Part shown: positions 29,901 through 39,629 of the stretch, piece after piece
Layout of the letters: each line of letters starts with the position of its first letter
How positions within the stretch are numbered: position 1 is the first letter of the stretch
Assembly (NCBI RefSeq): GCF_903645285.1
Contig: NZ_CAHJXN010000002.1
Span: 62,001-126,000 of the forward strand
DNA length: 64,000 nt
Direction: 5' to 3'
Source of the DNA: Streptococcus thalassemiae
GTDB lineage: Bacteria; Bacillota; Bacilli; Lactobacillales; Streptococcaceae
Position numbers and translations under genes: made by a program
The notes under the pieces: model-generated
What the model was told of the DNA's origin: nothing
Database searches by the model: none
The model's input: the letters and a program-made list of their open reading frames with translations, nothing else

Positions 29901-30746
29901 TTATACAAATAAACGAACAAAGCTATAAAGTAGCAAAACACTACCAAGCACGATGCGGTATTTACCAAAAAGGGTAAAGTCGTGTTTTTTCACATAGCTT
30001 GTCAAGAAACGAATAGCCACCATGCTGACTGCAAAAGCTACTCCCATCGCAACCAAGAGCAAGAACAATTGCCCAAAGCTCAAGAGCTGTCCTGCTTTCA
30101 AAAATTTAAAAATCTTTAAGGCACTGGCCCCAAACATAACAGGAATTCCAAGATAGAAGGTAAATTCTGTCACAACAGAACGACTGGTTCCATTTAACAA
30201 ACCACCGACAATCGTTGCACCTGAACGGCTAGTCCCTGGTAAAAGGGCAAGAACTTGGAAGAGTCCGATATAGAAGGCTGTCGTATAAGGAAGCTTGTCT
30301 AACTCTGTTACACTTGGCTCGATAGCACGCGCTTTATTGCGCTTTTCCAAATAGATAAAGGCAATCCCGTAGATAATCAACATGAGAGCAACAGAAACCA
30401 TATTATGGAAGTGGGTATCAAACCAATCATCAAATTTAAAGACGGCAAGTAAAGGCAAAGTGGCAACCAAGACCTTCAACCACAGTCTCCAAGTCTTACG
30501 AACTTCCTGCTTATCCTTAGTCGATTTGAAAGGATTGAGCTTGTTAAAGTAAATCACCATAACCGCTAAAATCGCACCAAGCTGAATCACGACATTAAAC
30601 ATAGACATAAAGGCTTCATTTTGATTTTGGTATTGGATAAACTCCTCTGCTAAAATCAAGTGACCTGTACTAGAAATGGGCAACCATTCCGTAATTCCTT
30701 CAACAATCCCGAAGAAGATAGATTTTAAAATTTCAATAAGATACAT
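29901..30746 (-). CDS. uppP: Undecaprenyl-diphosphatase UppP (BacA)
   Basis: Membrane phosphatase recycling the undecaprenyl carrier lipid for wall synthesis; confers bacitracin tolerance. 281 residues, seven or more membrane helices. The two inverted-repeat catalytic motifs are [20 protein letters not shown] near the N-terminus and [20 protein letters not shown] at about 170. It stands alone, convergent with dinB. Confidence 0.97.
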   Translation of the reverse strand: MYLIEILKSIFFGIVEGITEWLPISSTGHLILAEEFIQYQNQNEAFMSMFNVVIQLGAILAVMVIYFNKLNPFKSTKDKQEVRKTWRLWLKVLVATLPLLAVFKFDDWFDTHFHNMVSVALMLIIYGIAFIYLEKRNKARAIEPSVTELDKLPYTTAFYIGLFQVLALLPGTSRSGATIVGGLLNGTSRSVVTEFTFYLGIPVMFGASALKIFKFLKAGQLLSFGQLFLLLVAMGVAFAVSMVAIRFLTSYVKKHDFTLFGKYRIVLGSVLLLYSFVRLFV

Positions 30747-30806
30747 AGATTACTCCTTTTTCTATCTTCCATTATAGCATACTTTTTCAGTCTATGGCAG
30801 TTCTCT

Positions 30807-32696
30807 TTAAAAGGCGCCGATACTGCCACCGCCTCCACCGCCAGAGAAGCCACCGCCAGAACTTCCACTTCCAGAAGATACAGAGTAGGTACTTGCTGTA
30901 TTTGCGACACTGGCATATTGGCTCATTTGCGCGCTTGAATGATAAAACATACTATGCCAACCATAAGCTACATATAGATTGATATCTGGATTTTCCACTT
31001 GAATCTGATGAACCTTCATCAAATGGCTGACCTTGTCCGCATAGCCAAATAAGGTCGCATAGACCAAGAGGCGATTCCAGACCACAATACTTTCCAACTC
31101 TGCCTGATCCAATCGCGCAATCTCCCGCAACATATTTTCAAAACTGGTCCAGAGATAGTAGACTTCTGCTCCTGCTTCATTTAGGACACCATCACGATTA
31201 TCTAGTCGAAGCTTCCAGTAATAGAAAACAGCCAAAACTAAACCTAGAAAACCAAGTATTGGCAAGAGGAGGTAAAGATAGCCATAAACATCCAAACTGT
31301 ACAAGAACAAACCAAATCCGATAAATAGGGGCAAGATAGTCAAGACCCCCATACCCACTTGCAAGGCCTTTTCCCCACCAGTTAAAGGACGATAATAATC
31401 TGGGAGTCCCCAGAAGGAAACTCGACTTCTCACTCCTTCTTGCATCTGGCTCAATACTTCTTCAAAAGAAGATTTGAGCTGACGCCCCTTTGCTTGAATC
31501 CGTTTTTCATCAGAGACTTTTGCTCTACGATAAAGACTATCAGATACCTTGTAATCCGCAAACAAATTGGAAAGAGTTTCTTCTTTTTTGCCCGAAAAAG
31601 CCAGATTTAGACAGTCTTTCTCAAAACTGGACAAACCATCTTCTTTGACCAGCCTCAAACCAACTGCATCTCCTTCTGAAATGATAGAGACATTCCCACG
31701 GTCTATCACATCTAGCAAGGTAGCTTGAATAAGTTGATCAAAGGTGAATTTTCCAGCTCCCTTGACCAAGGGACTCACTTCCTCCAAGGAGGTCGAGTAG
31801 ACTGCTTCTGATAAAACCATAGGCTCTAATTCCATTGGTGGTTCATAGAGACGATGATTTTTGGCATATTTGACGGAAGGAGTGGTCTTTCTTCTATAAA
31901 TAAAATAAAAGCAAATACTCAATAACAAGGAGATAGAAAGTATCGAAGGGAAGATCCAAGTAACGAGTTGTTTACTTTGCTCTTTTTCTTTAAAAATCGA
32001 GTCTTCTATCTTATTAAACTCTTCTAAACGATTCCCTTTCAATCCCTGATCCCTAGCGCTAGCAAAATCGGTCCGAGGCCAGTATGCATGCAATTCAACT
32101 CCACGTTTAGCCGGAAGATTGTCTAAACGGATAGTATAATCAAGGTTACTCTTTTCAATCGATCCCTCTCTAAAAAGTTGCCCTGTATGGAAAAAGAGTT
32201 TTTCAGCCCCCTTGTCGCCCCTTACATGAAATTCAAACTTTCCAATAGCCCCTGAACTATCTGTTAAAGGTTGCCAATTTAATTCAGCAATGTCATCATA
32301 TAGAAAAAGCAAATTTTTCAAGTTCCAAACGAGGTCAACTTCAACTGTGTCGCCTTCTTGACCTGGATTATAAACTTTAACAGTATAACCATCTGCTCCT
32401 TCTATCACTTCGCTCGTAACGTCTGCTAGTTCAGCACCATTTTTCGCAGCCTGAACCTTTGGATGAGAATCAATGTCAAATCCACTAGGCATCTTGCCAG
32501 CACGTCCAAGTCCCACGATTTGACCCTTAAAGTCCTCCTCAAACTGATAAACTATCTTCTGTCTAAATTCTGCCGTATTATCTGCATGAATATACAAATC
32601 CCCTTGATAAGAGTTTATCTTGAAATCAATGGCAAAAACAGAGAATGGCAGAAGGCAAAACAAGCCTAAAACAAATAAGAAAAAAGTTTTTTTCAT
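30807..32696 (-). CDS. DUF2207 domain membrane protein
   Basis: 629 residues. Signal peptide (KKTFFLFVLGLFCLLPFSVF), extracellular DUF2207 beta domain (about 22-220), a membrane segment at about 245-265, a cytosolic middle part, and two more membrane segments at about 450-500. The C-terminus is very rich in Gly/Ser (SGSGSSGGGFSGGGGGGS), as in many DUF2207 proteins. I start at the ATG at 32694-32696 behind GGGGG. The function is unknown. It is divergent from the amino-acid transporter. Confidence 0.88.
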   Translation of the reverse strand: MKKTFFLFVLGLFCLLPFSVFAIDFKINSYQGDLYIHADNTAEFRQKIVYQFEEDFKGQIVGLGRAGKMPSGFDIDSHPKVQAAKNGAELADVTSEVIEGADGYTVKVYNPGQEGDTVEVDLVWNLKNLLFLYDDIAELNWQPLTDSSGAIGKFEFHVRGDKGAEKLFFHTGQLFREGSIEKSNLDYTIRLDNLPAKRGVELHAYWPRTDFASARDQGLKGNRLEEFNKIEDSIFKEKEQSKQLVTWIFPSILSISLLLSICFYFIYRRKTTPSVKYAKNHRLYEPPMELEPMVLSEAVYSTSLEEVSPLVKGAGKFTFDQLIQATLLDVIDRGNVSIISEGDAVGLRLVKEDGLSSFEKDCLNLAFSGKKEETLSNLFADYKVSDSLYRRAKVSDEKRIQAKGRQLKSSFEEVLSQMQEGVRSRVSFWGLPDYYRPLTGGEKALQVGMGVLTILPLFIGFGLFLYSLDVYGYLYLLLPILGFLGLVLAVFYYWKLRLDNRDGVLNEAGAEVYYLWTSFENMLREIARLDQAELESIVVWNRLLVYATLFGYADKVSHLMKVHQIQVENPDINLYVAYGWHSMFYHSSAQMSQYASVANTASTYSVSSGSGSSGGGFSGGGGGGSIGAF

Positions 32697-32763
32697 CAAT
32701 TAAGCCCCCTTTTTATCTTTCTTATCATTATAGCATTTTTTCGTAAGTAAAGGCTTACTTATG

Positions 32764-32792
32764 TTGAAAAATTACGCATTTTTCGATAAAAT
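32764..32792 (+). promoter_or_regulatory. Promoter of the amino-acid ABC transporter
   Basis: TTGAAA (32764-32769) and TAAAAT (32787-32792), 17-base spacer, 42 bases before the start codon. Confidence 0.65.
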
Positions 32793-32834
32793 AGGAGACA
32801 GTTATTTTTTAATAGATTAGAAATAGGAGAAATC

Positions 32835-34400
32835 ATGAAAAAAATATACTTATCTATTTTCACAAGTCTCTTGCTGATGCTGGGACTTGTCAATGTTGCC
32901 CAAGCCGATGAATATTTACGCATCGGGATGGAAGCAGCATATGCTCCCTTTAACTGGACCCAGGATGATGATAGCAATGGGGCTGTCAAAATTGATGGGA
33001 CTAACCAGTATGCCAATGGATACGATGTTCAAATCGCCAAGAAAATCGCTAAGGACTTAGGCAAAGAACCTTTGGTTGTTAAAACCAAGTGGGAAGGTCT
33101 AGTCCCCGCCCTTACTTCTGGTAAGATTGACATGATTATCGCAGGTATGAGTCCAACTGCCGAACGCAAACAAGAAATTGCCTTTTCAAGCAGTTACTAC
33201 ACTAGCGAACCAGTTCTACTAGTCAAAAAAGATTCTGCCTACGCAAATGCAAAATCTTTGGATGACTTTAATGGTGCAAAAATCACTTCTCAACAAGGGG
33301 TCTACCTCTACGACTTGATTGCACAAATCTCAGGTGCTAAAAAAGAAACAGCCATGGGAGACTTCGCTCAAATGCGCCAAGCTCTTGAGGCTGGTGTCAT
33401 TGATGCCTATGTTTCTGAACGCCCAGAAGCACTGACTGCCGAAGCTGCGAACTCTAAGTTTAAAATGGTTCAAGTAGAACCTGGTTTCAAAACTGGGGAA
33501 GAAGATACAGCTATCGCCATTGGACTTCGTAAAGATGACAATCGTATTAGCCAAATCAATGCCAGCATTGAAACCATTTCAAAAGACGACCAAGTTGCCT
33601 TGATGGATCGTATGATCAAGGAACAACCTGCCGAAGCTACAACAACTGAAGAGACTAGCAGTAGTTTCTTTAGCCAAGTTGCTAAAATTCTTTCTGAAAA
33701 CTGGCAACAACTCTTGCGTGGTGCTGGTATCACTCTTTTAATCTCTATCGTCGGAACCATCATCGGTCTCATCATCGGTCTTGCCATTGGTGTTTTCCGT
33801 ACTGCTCCTCTCTCTGAGAATAAAGCCATTTATGGATTACAAAAACTAATCGGCTGGATCCTCAATGTCTACATTGAAATTTTCCGTGGTACCCCAATGA
33901 TCGTTCAATCGATGGTTATCTACTATGGAACTGCCCAAGCTTTCGGGATCAACCTTGACCGTACACTAGCTGCTATCTTCATCGTTTCAATCAATACCGG
34001 TGCCTACATGACTGAAATCGTCCGTGGTGGTATCCTAGCAGTTGACAAGGGACAATTTGAAGCTGCGACTGCTCTTGGTATGACCCATAACCAGACCATG
34101 CGTAAGATTGTCCTACCTCAGGTAGTCCGCAACATCCTACCAGCAACGGGTAATGAATTTGTCATCAATATCAAAGATACATCTGTATTGAACGTTATCT
34201 CTGTTGTCGAACTTTATTTCTCAGGAAATACCGTGGCAACACAAACCTATCAATACTTCCAAACATTTACAATCATCGCCGTGATTTACTTTGTCCTCAC
34301 CTTCACCGTAACACGTATCCTACGCTTCATCGAACGCCGAATGGACATGGATACCTATACTACAGGTGCTAACCAAATGCAAACGGAGGATTTGAAATAA
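32835..34400 (+). CDS. Amino-acid ABC transporter, fused substrate-binding protein and permease
   Basis: 521 residues, GlnP-type fusion. Signal sequence ([19 protein letters not shown]), a periplasmic-binding-protein type II domain (about 27-265, with [16 protein letters not shown] and [19 protein letters not shown]), then a permease domain (about 290-510) with the EAA loop [20 protein letters not shown]. It imports polar amino acids, probably glutamine or a related residue; specificity cannot be read here. Its stop overlaps the start of the ATPase gene. Confidence 0.93.
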   Translation: MKKIYLSIFTSLLLMLGLVNVAQADEYLRIGMEAAYAPFNWTQDDDSNGAVKIDGTNQYANGYDVQIAKKIAKDLGKEPLVVKTKWEGLVPALTSGKIDMIIAGMSPTAERKQEIAFSSSYYTSEPVLLVKKDSAYANAKSLDDFNGAKITSQQGVYLYDLIAQISGAKKETAMGDFAQMRQALEAGVIDAYVSERPEALTAEAANSKFKMVQVEPGFKTGEEDTAIAIGLRKDDNRISQINASIETISKDDQVALMDRMIKEQPAEATTTEETSSSFFSQVAKILSENWQQLLRGAGITLLISIVGTIIGLIIGLAIGVFRTAPLSENKAIYGLQKLIGWILNVYIEIFRGTPMIVQSMVIYYGTAQAFGINLDRTLAAIFIVSINTGAYMTEIVRGGILAVDKGQFEAATALGMTHNQTMRKIVLPQVVRNILPATGNEFVINIKDTSVLNVISVVELYFSGNTVATQTYQYFQTFTIIAVIYFVLTFTVTRILRFIERRMDMDTYTTGANQMQTEDLK

Positions 34401-35140
34401 TGACCCAAGCAATCCTTGAAATTAAACACCTCAAAAAATCCTATGGCCAAAACGAAGTGCTAAAAGACATTTCACTCACTGTCCACAAGGGAGAGGTTAT
34501 CTCTATCATCGGAAGCTCAGGAAGCGGGAAATCGACCTTCCTACGCTCCATTAACCTTCTTGAAACACCAACCGATGGACAAATCCTTTATCATGGACAA
34601 AACGTCCTCGAAAAAGGCTACGACCTCACGCAATACCGTGAAAAGTTGGGGATGGTGTTCCAATCCTTTAACCTCTTTGAAAATCTTAACGTTCTCGAAA
34701 ACACAATCGTCGCTCAGACAACAGTCCTTAAACGCGAACGCACAGAAGCTGAAAAAATTGCCAAAGAAAACCTAGAAAAAGTCGGCATGGGAGAACGCTA
34801 CTGGCAAGCGAAACCAAAACAACTCTCAGGTGGTCAAAAACAACGTGTGGCCATCGCTCGCGCCCTTTCAATGAATCCTGACGCTATTCTCTTTGATGAA
34901 CCAACATCAGCTCTCGATCCAGAAATGGTTGGAGAGGTCCTCAAAATCATGCAAGATCTGGCTCAGGAAGGCTTGACTATGATTGTCGTAACTCACGAGA
35001 TGGAATTCGCCCGTGATGTCTCTCACCGTGTTATCTTTATGGATAAGGGTGTGATTGCTGAAGAAGGTAAACCAGAAGACCTCTTCACTAATCCTAAAGA
35101 AGACCGTACAAAAGAATTCCTTCAACGCTATCTCAAATAA
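34400..35140 (+). CDS. Amino-acid ABC transporter ATP-binding protein
   Basis: 246 residues, GlnQ type. Walker [11 protein letters not shown]-loop [10 protein letters not shown], signature LSGGQKQRV, Walker [13 protein letters not shown] and switch His in VVTHEM. It energises the fused permease encoded just upstream; the stop and start codons overlap (TAATG). A terminator follows. Confidence 0.95.
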   Translation: MTQAILEIKHLKKSYGQNEVLKDISLTVHKGEVISIIGSSGSGKSTFLRSINLLETPTDGQILYHGQNVLEKGYDLTQYREKLGMVFQSFNLFENLNVLENTIVAQTTVLKRERTEAEKIAKENLEKVGMGERYWQAKPKQLSGGQKQRVAIARALSMNPDAILFDEPTSALDPEMVGEVLKIMQDLAQEGLTMIVVTHEMEFARDVSHRVIFMDKGVIAEEGKPEDLFTNPKEDRTKEFLQRYLK

Positions 35141-35146
35141 AAAGAA

Positions 35147-35176
35147 AAGGCTGCATCAACCATGCAGTCTTTTTGC
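35147..35176 (+). terminator. Terminator after the amino-acid transporter
   Basis: GGCTGCAT-CAAC-CATGCAGTC followed by TTTTTG. Confidence 0.85.
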
Positions 35177-35246
35177 TGTTCAAAATGAAAAGGCAGATTC
35201 TCTATCTCTACTACTTGAGGGTCAAGAATCCGCCGGTATCCAAAGA

Positions 35247-35462
35247 TTAATCTTCAAATTTTTCATGATTTTTTTCATAGAAATCAATTAAGCCTAGGGC
35301 TGTTTCAAATGAAATATTCTTTACTTTTGCACGACCCTGCGCCAGAGCAATGATAGACATTTCACGCGCATTCGTTTCTTTAGAGATACGGTAGCCTGTG
35401 ATTTTCTTATCACGAACCCAGCCAACAACTGATTCTACTTTTTCAAAGTTTGACTTAGCCAT
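35247..35462 (-). CDS. Small HTH-like protein
   Basis: 71 residues. The middle reads as a helix-turn-helix (ITGYRISKETNAREMSIIAL then RAKVKNISFETALGLIDFYE), similar in layout to short Xre/Cro-like proteins. No other domain. AGGAG lies at a proper distance from the ATG. Upstream is a near-consensus promoter whose -10 box sits inside a perfect inverted repeat, which suggests that the protein represses itself. Other targets are unknown. Confidence 0.75.
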   Translation of the reverse strand: MAKSNFEKVESVVGWVRDKKITGYRISKETNAREMSIIALAQGRAKVKNISFETALGLIDFYEKNHEKFED

Positions 35463-35484
35463 GTTTTTCTCCTATTTTCTTCTT

Positions 35485-35524
35485 TACAATATTTAATTGT
35501 ATACGTTTTTACTACTTTTGTCAA
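35485..35524 (-). promoter_or_regulatory. Promoter and probable self-operator of the small HTH gene
   Basis: Minus-strand TTGACA (35519-35524) and TACAAT (35496-35501), 17-base spacer. The -10 box is one arm of the perfect inverted repeat TACAAT-TAAAT-ATTGTA (35485-35501). Confidence 0.65.
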
Positions 35525-36088
35525 TAAAAAAACATATATTCAACGAAAATAATTAGTTCAGAATTTTCTTACTTCCTTTTTAAAGCCGATAATATATAGG
35601 TTTTGCTAGCCTCTACACCATAAATATTTGCTAATAAAAATATTGTATTATTACCCTCTTGAGGTGCAAAATTATTCAAGCTTTTAAAAAAATGCTTCCC
35701 TATTTCCGTAAGATAGCTTATTTCTTCGATTTAATAACTGAATATGACAATCCTAACCTTTAGAAATCCAAGCATTCACTAGCTCAAAAACTCCTATCTT
35801 TCTTCCTCAAGAAATCATCTGATAGATAGCTATTCCTTATATTCTTCAAATCCATCACTCATTTGGATATTGAGGTGCTAACCTAAAACCAAACACCCGA
35901 TTCTCTAAACCATCCTTAATAAAGATGACAAGACAGATAAGTTCAGTCAATTACTCATATATCCTTTTAATATGGTATGTTTGTCAATAAAAAGAAATCA
36001 AATCACATCTTAAAGACCGTGTGAGTTTACTTTTCAAAATAGATGGGAAATCAAAATGAAGGATGGAAATCTGAGCCAAATATCATAA
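35525..36088 (-). pseudogene. Eroded coding stretch, unidentified
   Basis: Between the HTH gene and ilvA there are about 760 bases without an intact gene. On the minus strand two open patches look like former coding sequence: 35569-35730 (53 codons, ending TYILSALKRK and TAA, no start) and 35855-35950 (31 codons, ending FGFRLAPQYPNE and TGA). They are in different frames and separated by stops. I do not recognise the parent protein. Confidence 0.35.
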
Positions 36089-36175
36089 GTGCTATAATGA
36101 ACAGAAGTAAGAATTGCACGATAAGCTTCCTAAAACCATAGGAATCGCCCCCTTTCTTCATCTTCATTATAGCAC
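36089..36175. repeat. 87-bp element with 20-bp imperfect inverted ends (MITE-like)
   Basis: The left end GTGCTATAATGAACAGAAG and the reverse complement of the right end, GTGCTATAATGAAGATGAAG, match over most of their length. The interior is 45-50 bases with no coding potential. Each end carries TATAAT, so outward or inward promoter activity is possible. The parent element is unknown. Confidence 0.45.
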
Positions 36176-36220
36176 CTATACATCAGTTGTGCAAATAATA
36201 TGATATTTTTTTATTAGTCC

Positions 36221-37471
36221 TCAGACAAGCATATTATAAAGCGTTTCATTCCCATTTAAGTTAATATAAGCCGGATCAAAACCTTCCATTCTACGGATCA
36301 AACCTGCATAATCATGCTTATCTGCCAAAGCAATCCCGATCAATACAGGCCCTGTCCCCTTACTAGCTCTTTTGATATACTCAAAACGTGTGATATCATC
36401 GTTTGGCCCCAGGATATCATTTACAAATTCACGCAATGCTCCTGGACGCTGTGGAAAATTGACCACAAAGTAATGCTTGATCCCATCATAAATCAAGGCG
36501 CGCTCTTCCATTTCTGGCATACGGTTGATATCATTATTTCCTCCAGAAATGATACAACAAATGGTTTTCCCCTTGATATATTCAGCTAAAACCTCTAAAG
36601 AAGCGATACTAGCCGCTCCAGCAGGTTCTGCGACAATCCCTTGCTTAGAGTAAAGGTCAATCAAAGTTTCAGAAATCAATCCCTCATCGACACCTACCAA
36701 AGTTTGAACATGTTGACGAGTTGCTTCATAGGTCAATTGACCTACCTTTTGTACAGCAATCCCATCCGCAAATTTGTCAATTTCCTTGAGTTTAACAGGC
36801 CCACCAGCTTCAAAGGCAGCCTTCATGGAACGTGCTCCATTAGCCTCTACCCCAATGACTTCAATTTCTGGACTTGTTTCCTTGATATAGGTAGAAACCC
36901 CAGCAATGAGACCACCACCACCAACAGGAACCAAGACAGCATCAAAATCAATCGATTCTTTTCGAGCCTCTTCTAAAATCTCATAAGCAACTGTCCCTTG
37001 ACCAGCTTGAACATGAGCATCATCAAAGGGATCAATAAAGGTACGATTTTCAGAGACTGTAAATTCTTGGGCTGCTTTAGCTGAAGCATCAAAGGTATCT
37101 CCAACTAGTTTAATGGTTACGAAGTCCCCACCAAAAAAGCGAACTTGACCAATTTTTTGTTGCGGAGTTGTAATTGGCATAAAAATAGTAGCAGGAATTT
37201 TCATCTCATTACAGGTATAGGCTACTCCCTGCGCATGATTTCCCGCAGAAGCGCAGACCACCCCACGCTCACGCTCTTCCTTGCTGAGCTGAGAAATAGC
37301 ATAATAGGCACCACGAATTTTAAAAGAGCGAACACGCTGGGCATTTTCTTTTTTCAAATAAATCTTAGCACCATACTTCTCCGATAAATAATGGTCATAA
37401 TCAAGCGGTGTATTAACGACCACACCATTCAAGACCTTATGAGCCTTGATTATATCTTTTGAACTTAACAT
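36221..37471 (-). CDS. ilvA: Threonine ammonia-lyase (threonine dehydratase)
   Basis: PLP enzyme turning threonine into 2-oxobutanoate, the first step to isoleucine. 416 residues: catalytic domain with the PLP lysine in RVRSFKIRGAYYA and the phosphate-binding glycine loop VPVGGGGLIAG, then a single ACT-like regulatory domain (about 335-416, HYFVVNFPQRPGALREFV). This is the short form with one regulatory domain. It lies 50 bases after the unknown 118-residue gene with a terminator-like hairpin between. Confidence 0.97.
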   Translation of the reverse strand: MLSSKDIIKAHKVLNGVVVNTPLDYDHYLSEKYGAKIYLKKENAQRVRSFKIRGAYYAISQLSKEERERGVVCASAGNHAQGVAYTCNEMKIPATIFMPITTPQQKIGQVRFFGGDFVTIKLVGDTFDASAKAAQEFTVSENRTFIDPFDDAHVQAGQGTVAYEILEEARKESIDFDAVLVPVGGGGLIAGVSTYIKETSPEIEVIGVEANGARSMKAAFEAGGPVKLKEIDKFADGIAVQKVGQLTYEATRQHVQTLVGVDEGLISETLIDLYSKQGIVAEPAGAASIASLEVLAEYIKGKTICCIISGGNNDINRMPEMEERALIYDGIKHYFVVNFPQRPGALREFVNDILGPNDDITRFEYIKRASKGTGPVLIGIALADKHDYAGLIRRMEGFDPAYINLNGNETLYNMLV

Positions 37472-37490
37472 ACAAAACCTCTTTTTCTAT

Positions 37491-37518
37491 AAAAAACAGT
37501 CACTAATGACTGTTTTTT
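37491..37518. terminator. Hairpin with T/A tracts between the unknown gene and ilvA
   Basis: AAAAAACAGTCA-CTAA-TGACTGTTTTTT: perfect stem with T runs on both strands. On the minus strand it would end or attenuate transcription before ilvA. Confidence 0.75.
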
Positions 37519-37520
37519 AG

Positions 37521-37877
37521 TTATTCATCTCCGAAAACTTCAGCAACACTTTCACGGTATTTATGAGCCATACGAATTGAAAACTCTTTAGGAAGTTCAT
37601 AACGATTTGTGGAAATCCAATCATATAACCATTCTGCCAAACTTTCTTCACTATCATTACGATGGAAGATAAAATAGTTTAAAATTTCTTTATATTCTAC
37701 ATCATTCAAATCCAGCGTGTCTACAAATTGACTACGAGGAACAAAATTAGAATCTAATTTTCTTAGTTGATCTGTCAATTCTCCCAATTGTAAATCCAAC
37801 TGAAAAAATAGTTTTTGCAGTTGCCTATCAGTTCCATCACATCCTGTCTTGATAGAAAACAAATTGGTAATATTCAT
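37521..37877 (-). CDS. Conserved hypothetical protein in the ilv cluster
   Basis: 118 residues, no signal peptide or membrane span, mainly helical, rich in acidic and aromatic residues (YKEILNYFIFHRND, LAEWLYDWISTNRYELP). I recognise no domain. It sits between ilvC and ilvA on the same strand, 83 bases after ilvC. Its constant position in the cluster may indicate a role linked to branched-chain amino-acid synthesis, but nothing in the sequence proves that. Confidence 0.75.
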   Translation of the reverse strand: MNITNLFSIKTGCDGTDRQLQKLFFQLDLQLGELTDQLRKLDSNFVPRSQFVDTLDLNDVEYKEILNYFIFHRNDSEESLAEWLYDWISTNRYELPKEFSIRMAHKYRESVAEVFGDE

Positions 37878-37960
37878 ATGATTTCAACCCCTAAATAAGT
37901 GCATCTAATATCCCACGAATAGCTGAAGCTACTATTTTAGCAAAATTCTTTGCTTTCTAA

Positions 37961-39016
<1,056 letters not shown>

Positions 39017-39049
39017 TTAGGCTGGTTTAACAAATTTAAAATATTTTTA

Positions 39050-39152
39050 TACTCAATGAAAATCAAAGAGCAAATTAGGAAGCTAGCCGCAGGCTGTACT
39101 TGAGTACGGCAAGGCAAAGCTGACGTGATTTGAATTTGATTTTCGAAGAGTG
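39050..39152 (-). repeat. BOX element 4, shortened, flush with the ilvN stop codon
   Basis: Reverse orientation: starts TACTCAATGAAAATCAAAGA and ends TTTTCGAAGAGTG, immediately before the ilvN stop (39153-39155). The middle is reduced: after CGCCTTGCCGTA-like sequence it jumps to the CTGCGGCTAGCTTCCTA segment, with no boxB palindrome. Confidence 0.88.
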
Positions 39153-39629
39153 TTAATCACGGGTAAATCCAGTTGCACCCGTTCGAGCAATATTGCGAAT
39201 ACCGTATGGTCGAATGACTCGCAATAGAGCTTCACTCTTTTCAGCATTTCCTGTCATCTGAATGGTAATCGAGCTTGGCGCTACGTCTACCACTGTTGCA
39301 CGGAAAGGTTGAATAATGGCTAGAATCTCAGCACGCTTCTCAGCTGGCGCTGACATCTTAACCAAAATCACCTCGCGTTCCAAGTGTGGTTTATCCGTAA
39401 TATCACGAATGCGAATCACATCAATCTGACGATTGAGTTGCTTGATGATTTGCTCCACCTCATCATGTGAATCTACATCAATAATAATGGTGATACGCGA
39501 TACATTCGGATCTTCTGTTGCTCCAACAGAGATACTTTCGATATTAACCTGACGACGAGATAGGACACCTGTAAAGCGATTGAGGACTCCTGAACGATTT
39601 TGTAGTTTTGCTGTTAACATTCTACGCAT
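39153..39629 (-). CDS. ilvN: Acetolactate synthase small subunit
   Basis: Regulatory subunit, 158 residues, with an N-terminal ACT domain (LTAKLQNRSGVLNRFTGVLSRR, NIESISVGATEDPNVSRITI) that binds valine and a C-terminal ACT-like domain. It activates IlvB and confers feedback inhibition. Its start overlaps the ilvB end by eight bases. The stop codon abuts a BOX element. Confidence 0.97.
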   Translation of the reverse strand: MRRMLTAKLQNRSGVLNRFTGVLSRRQVNIESISVGATEDPNVSRITIIIDVDSHDEVEQIIKQLNRQIDVIRIRDITDKPHLEREVILVKMSAPAEKRAEILAIIQPFRATVVDVAPSSITIQMTGNAEKSEALLRVIRPYGIRNIARTGATGFTRD

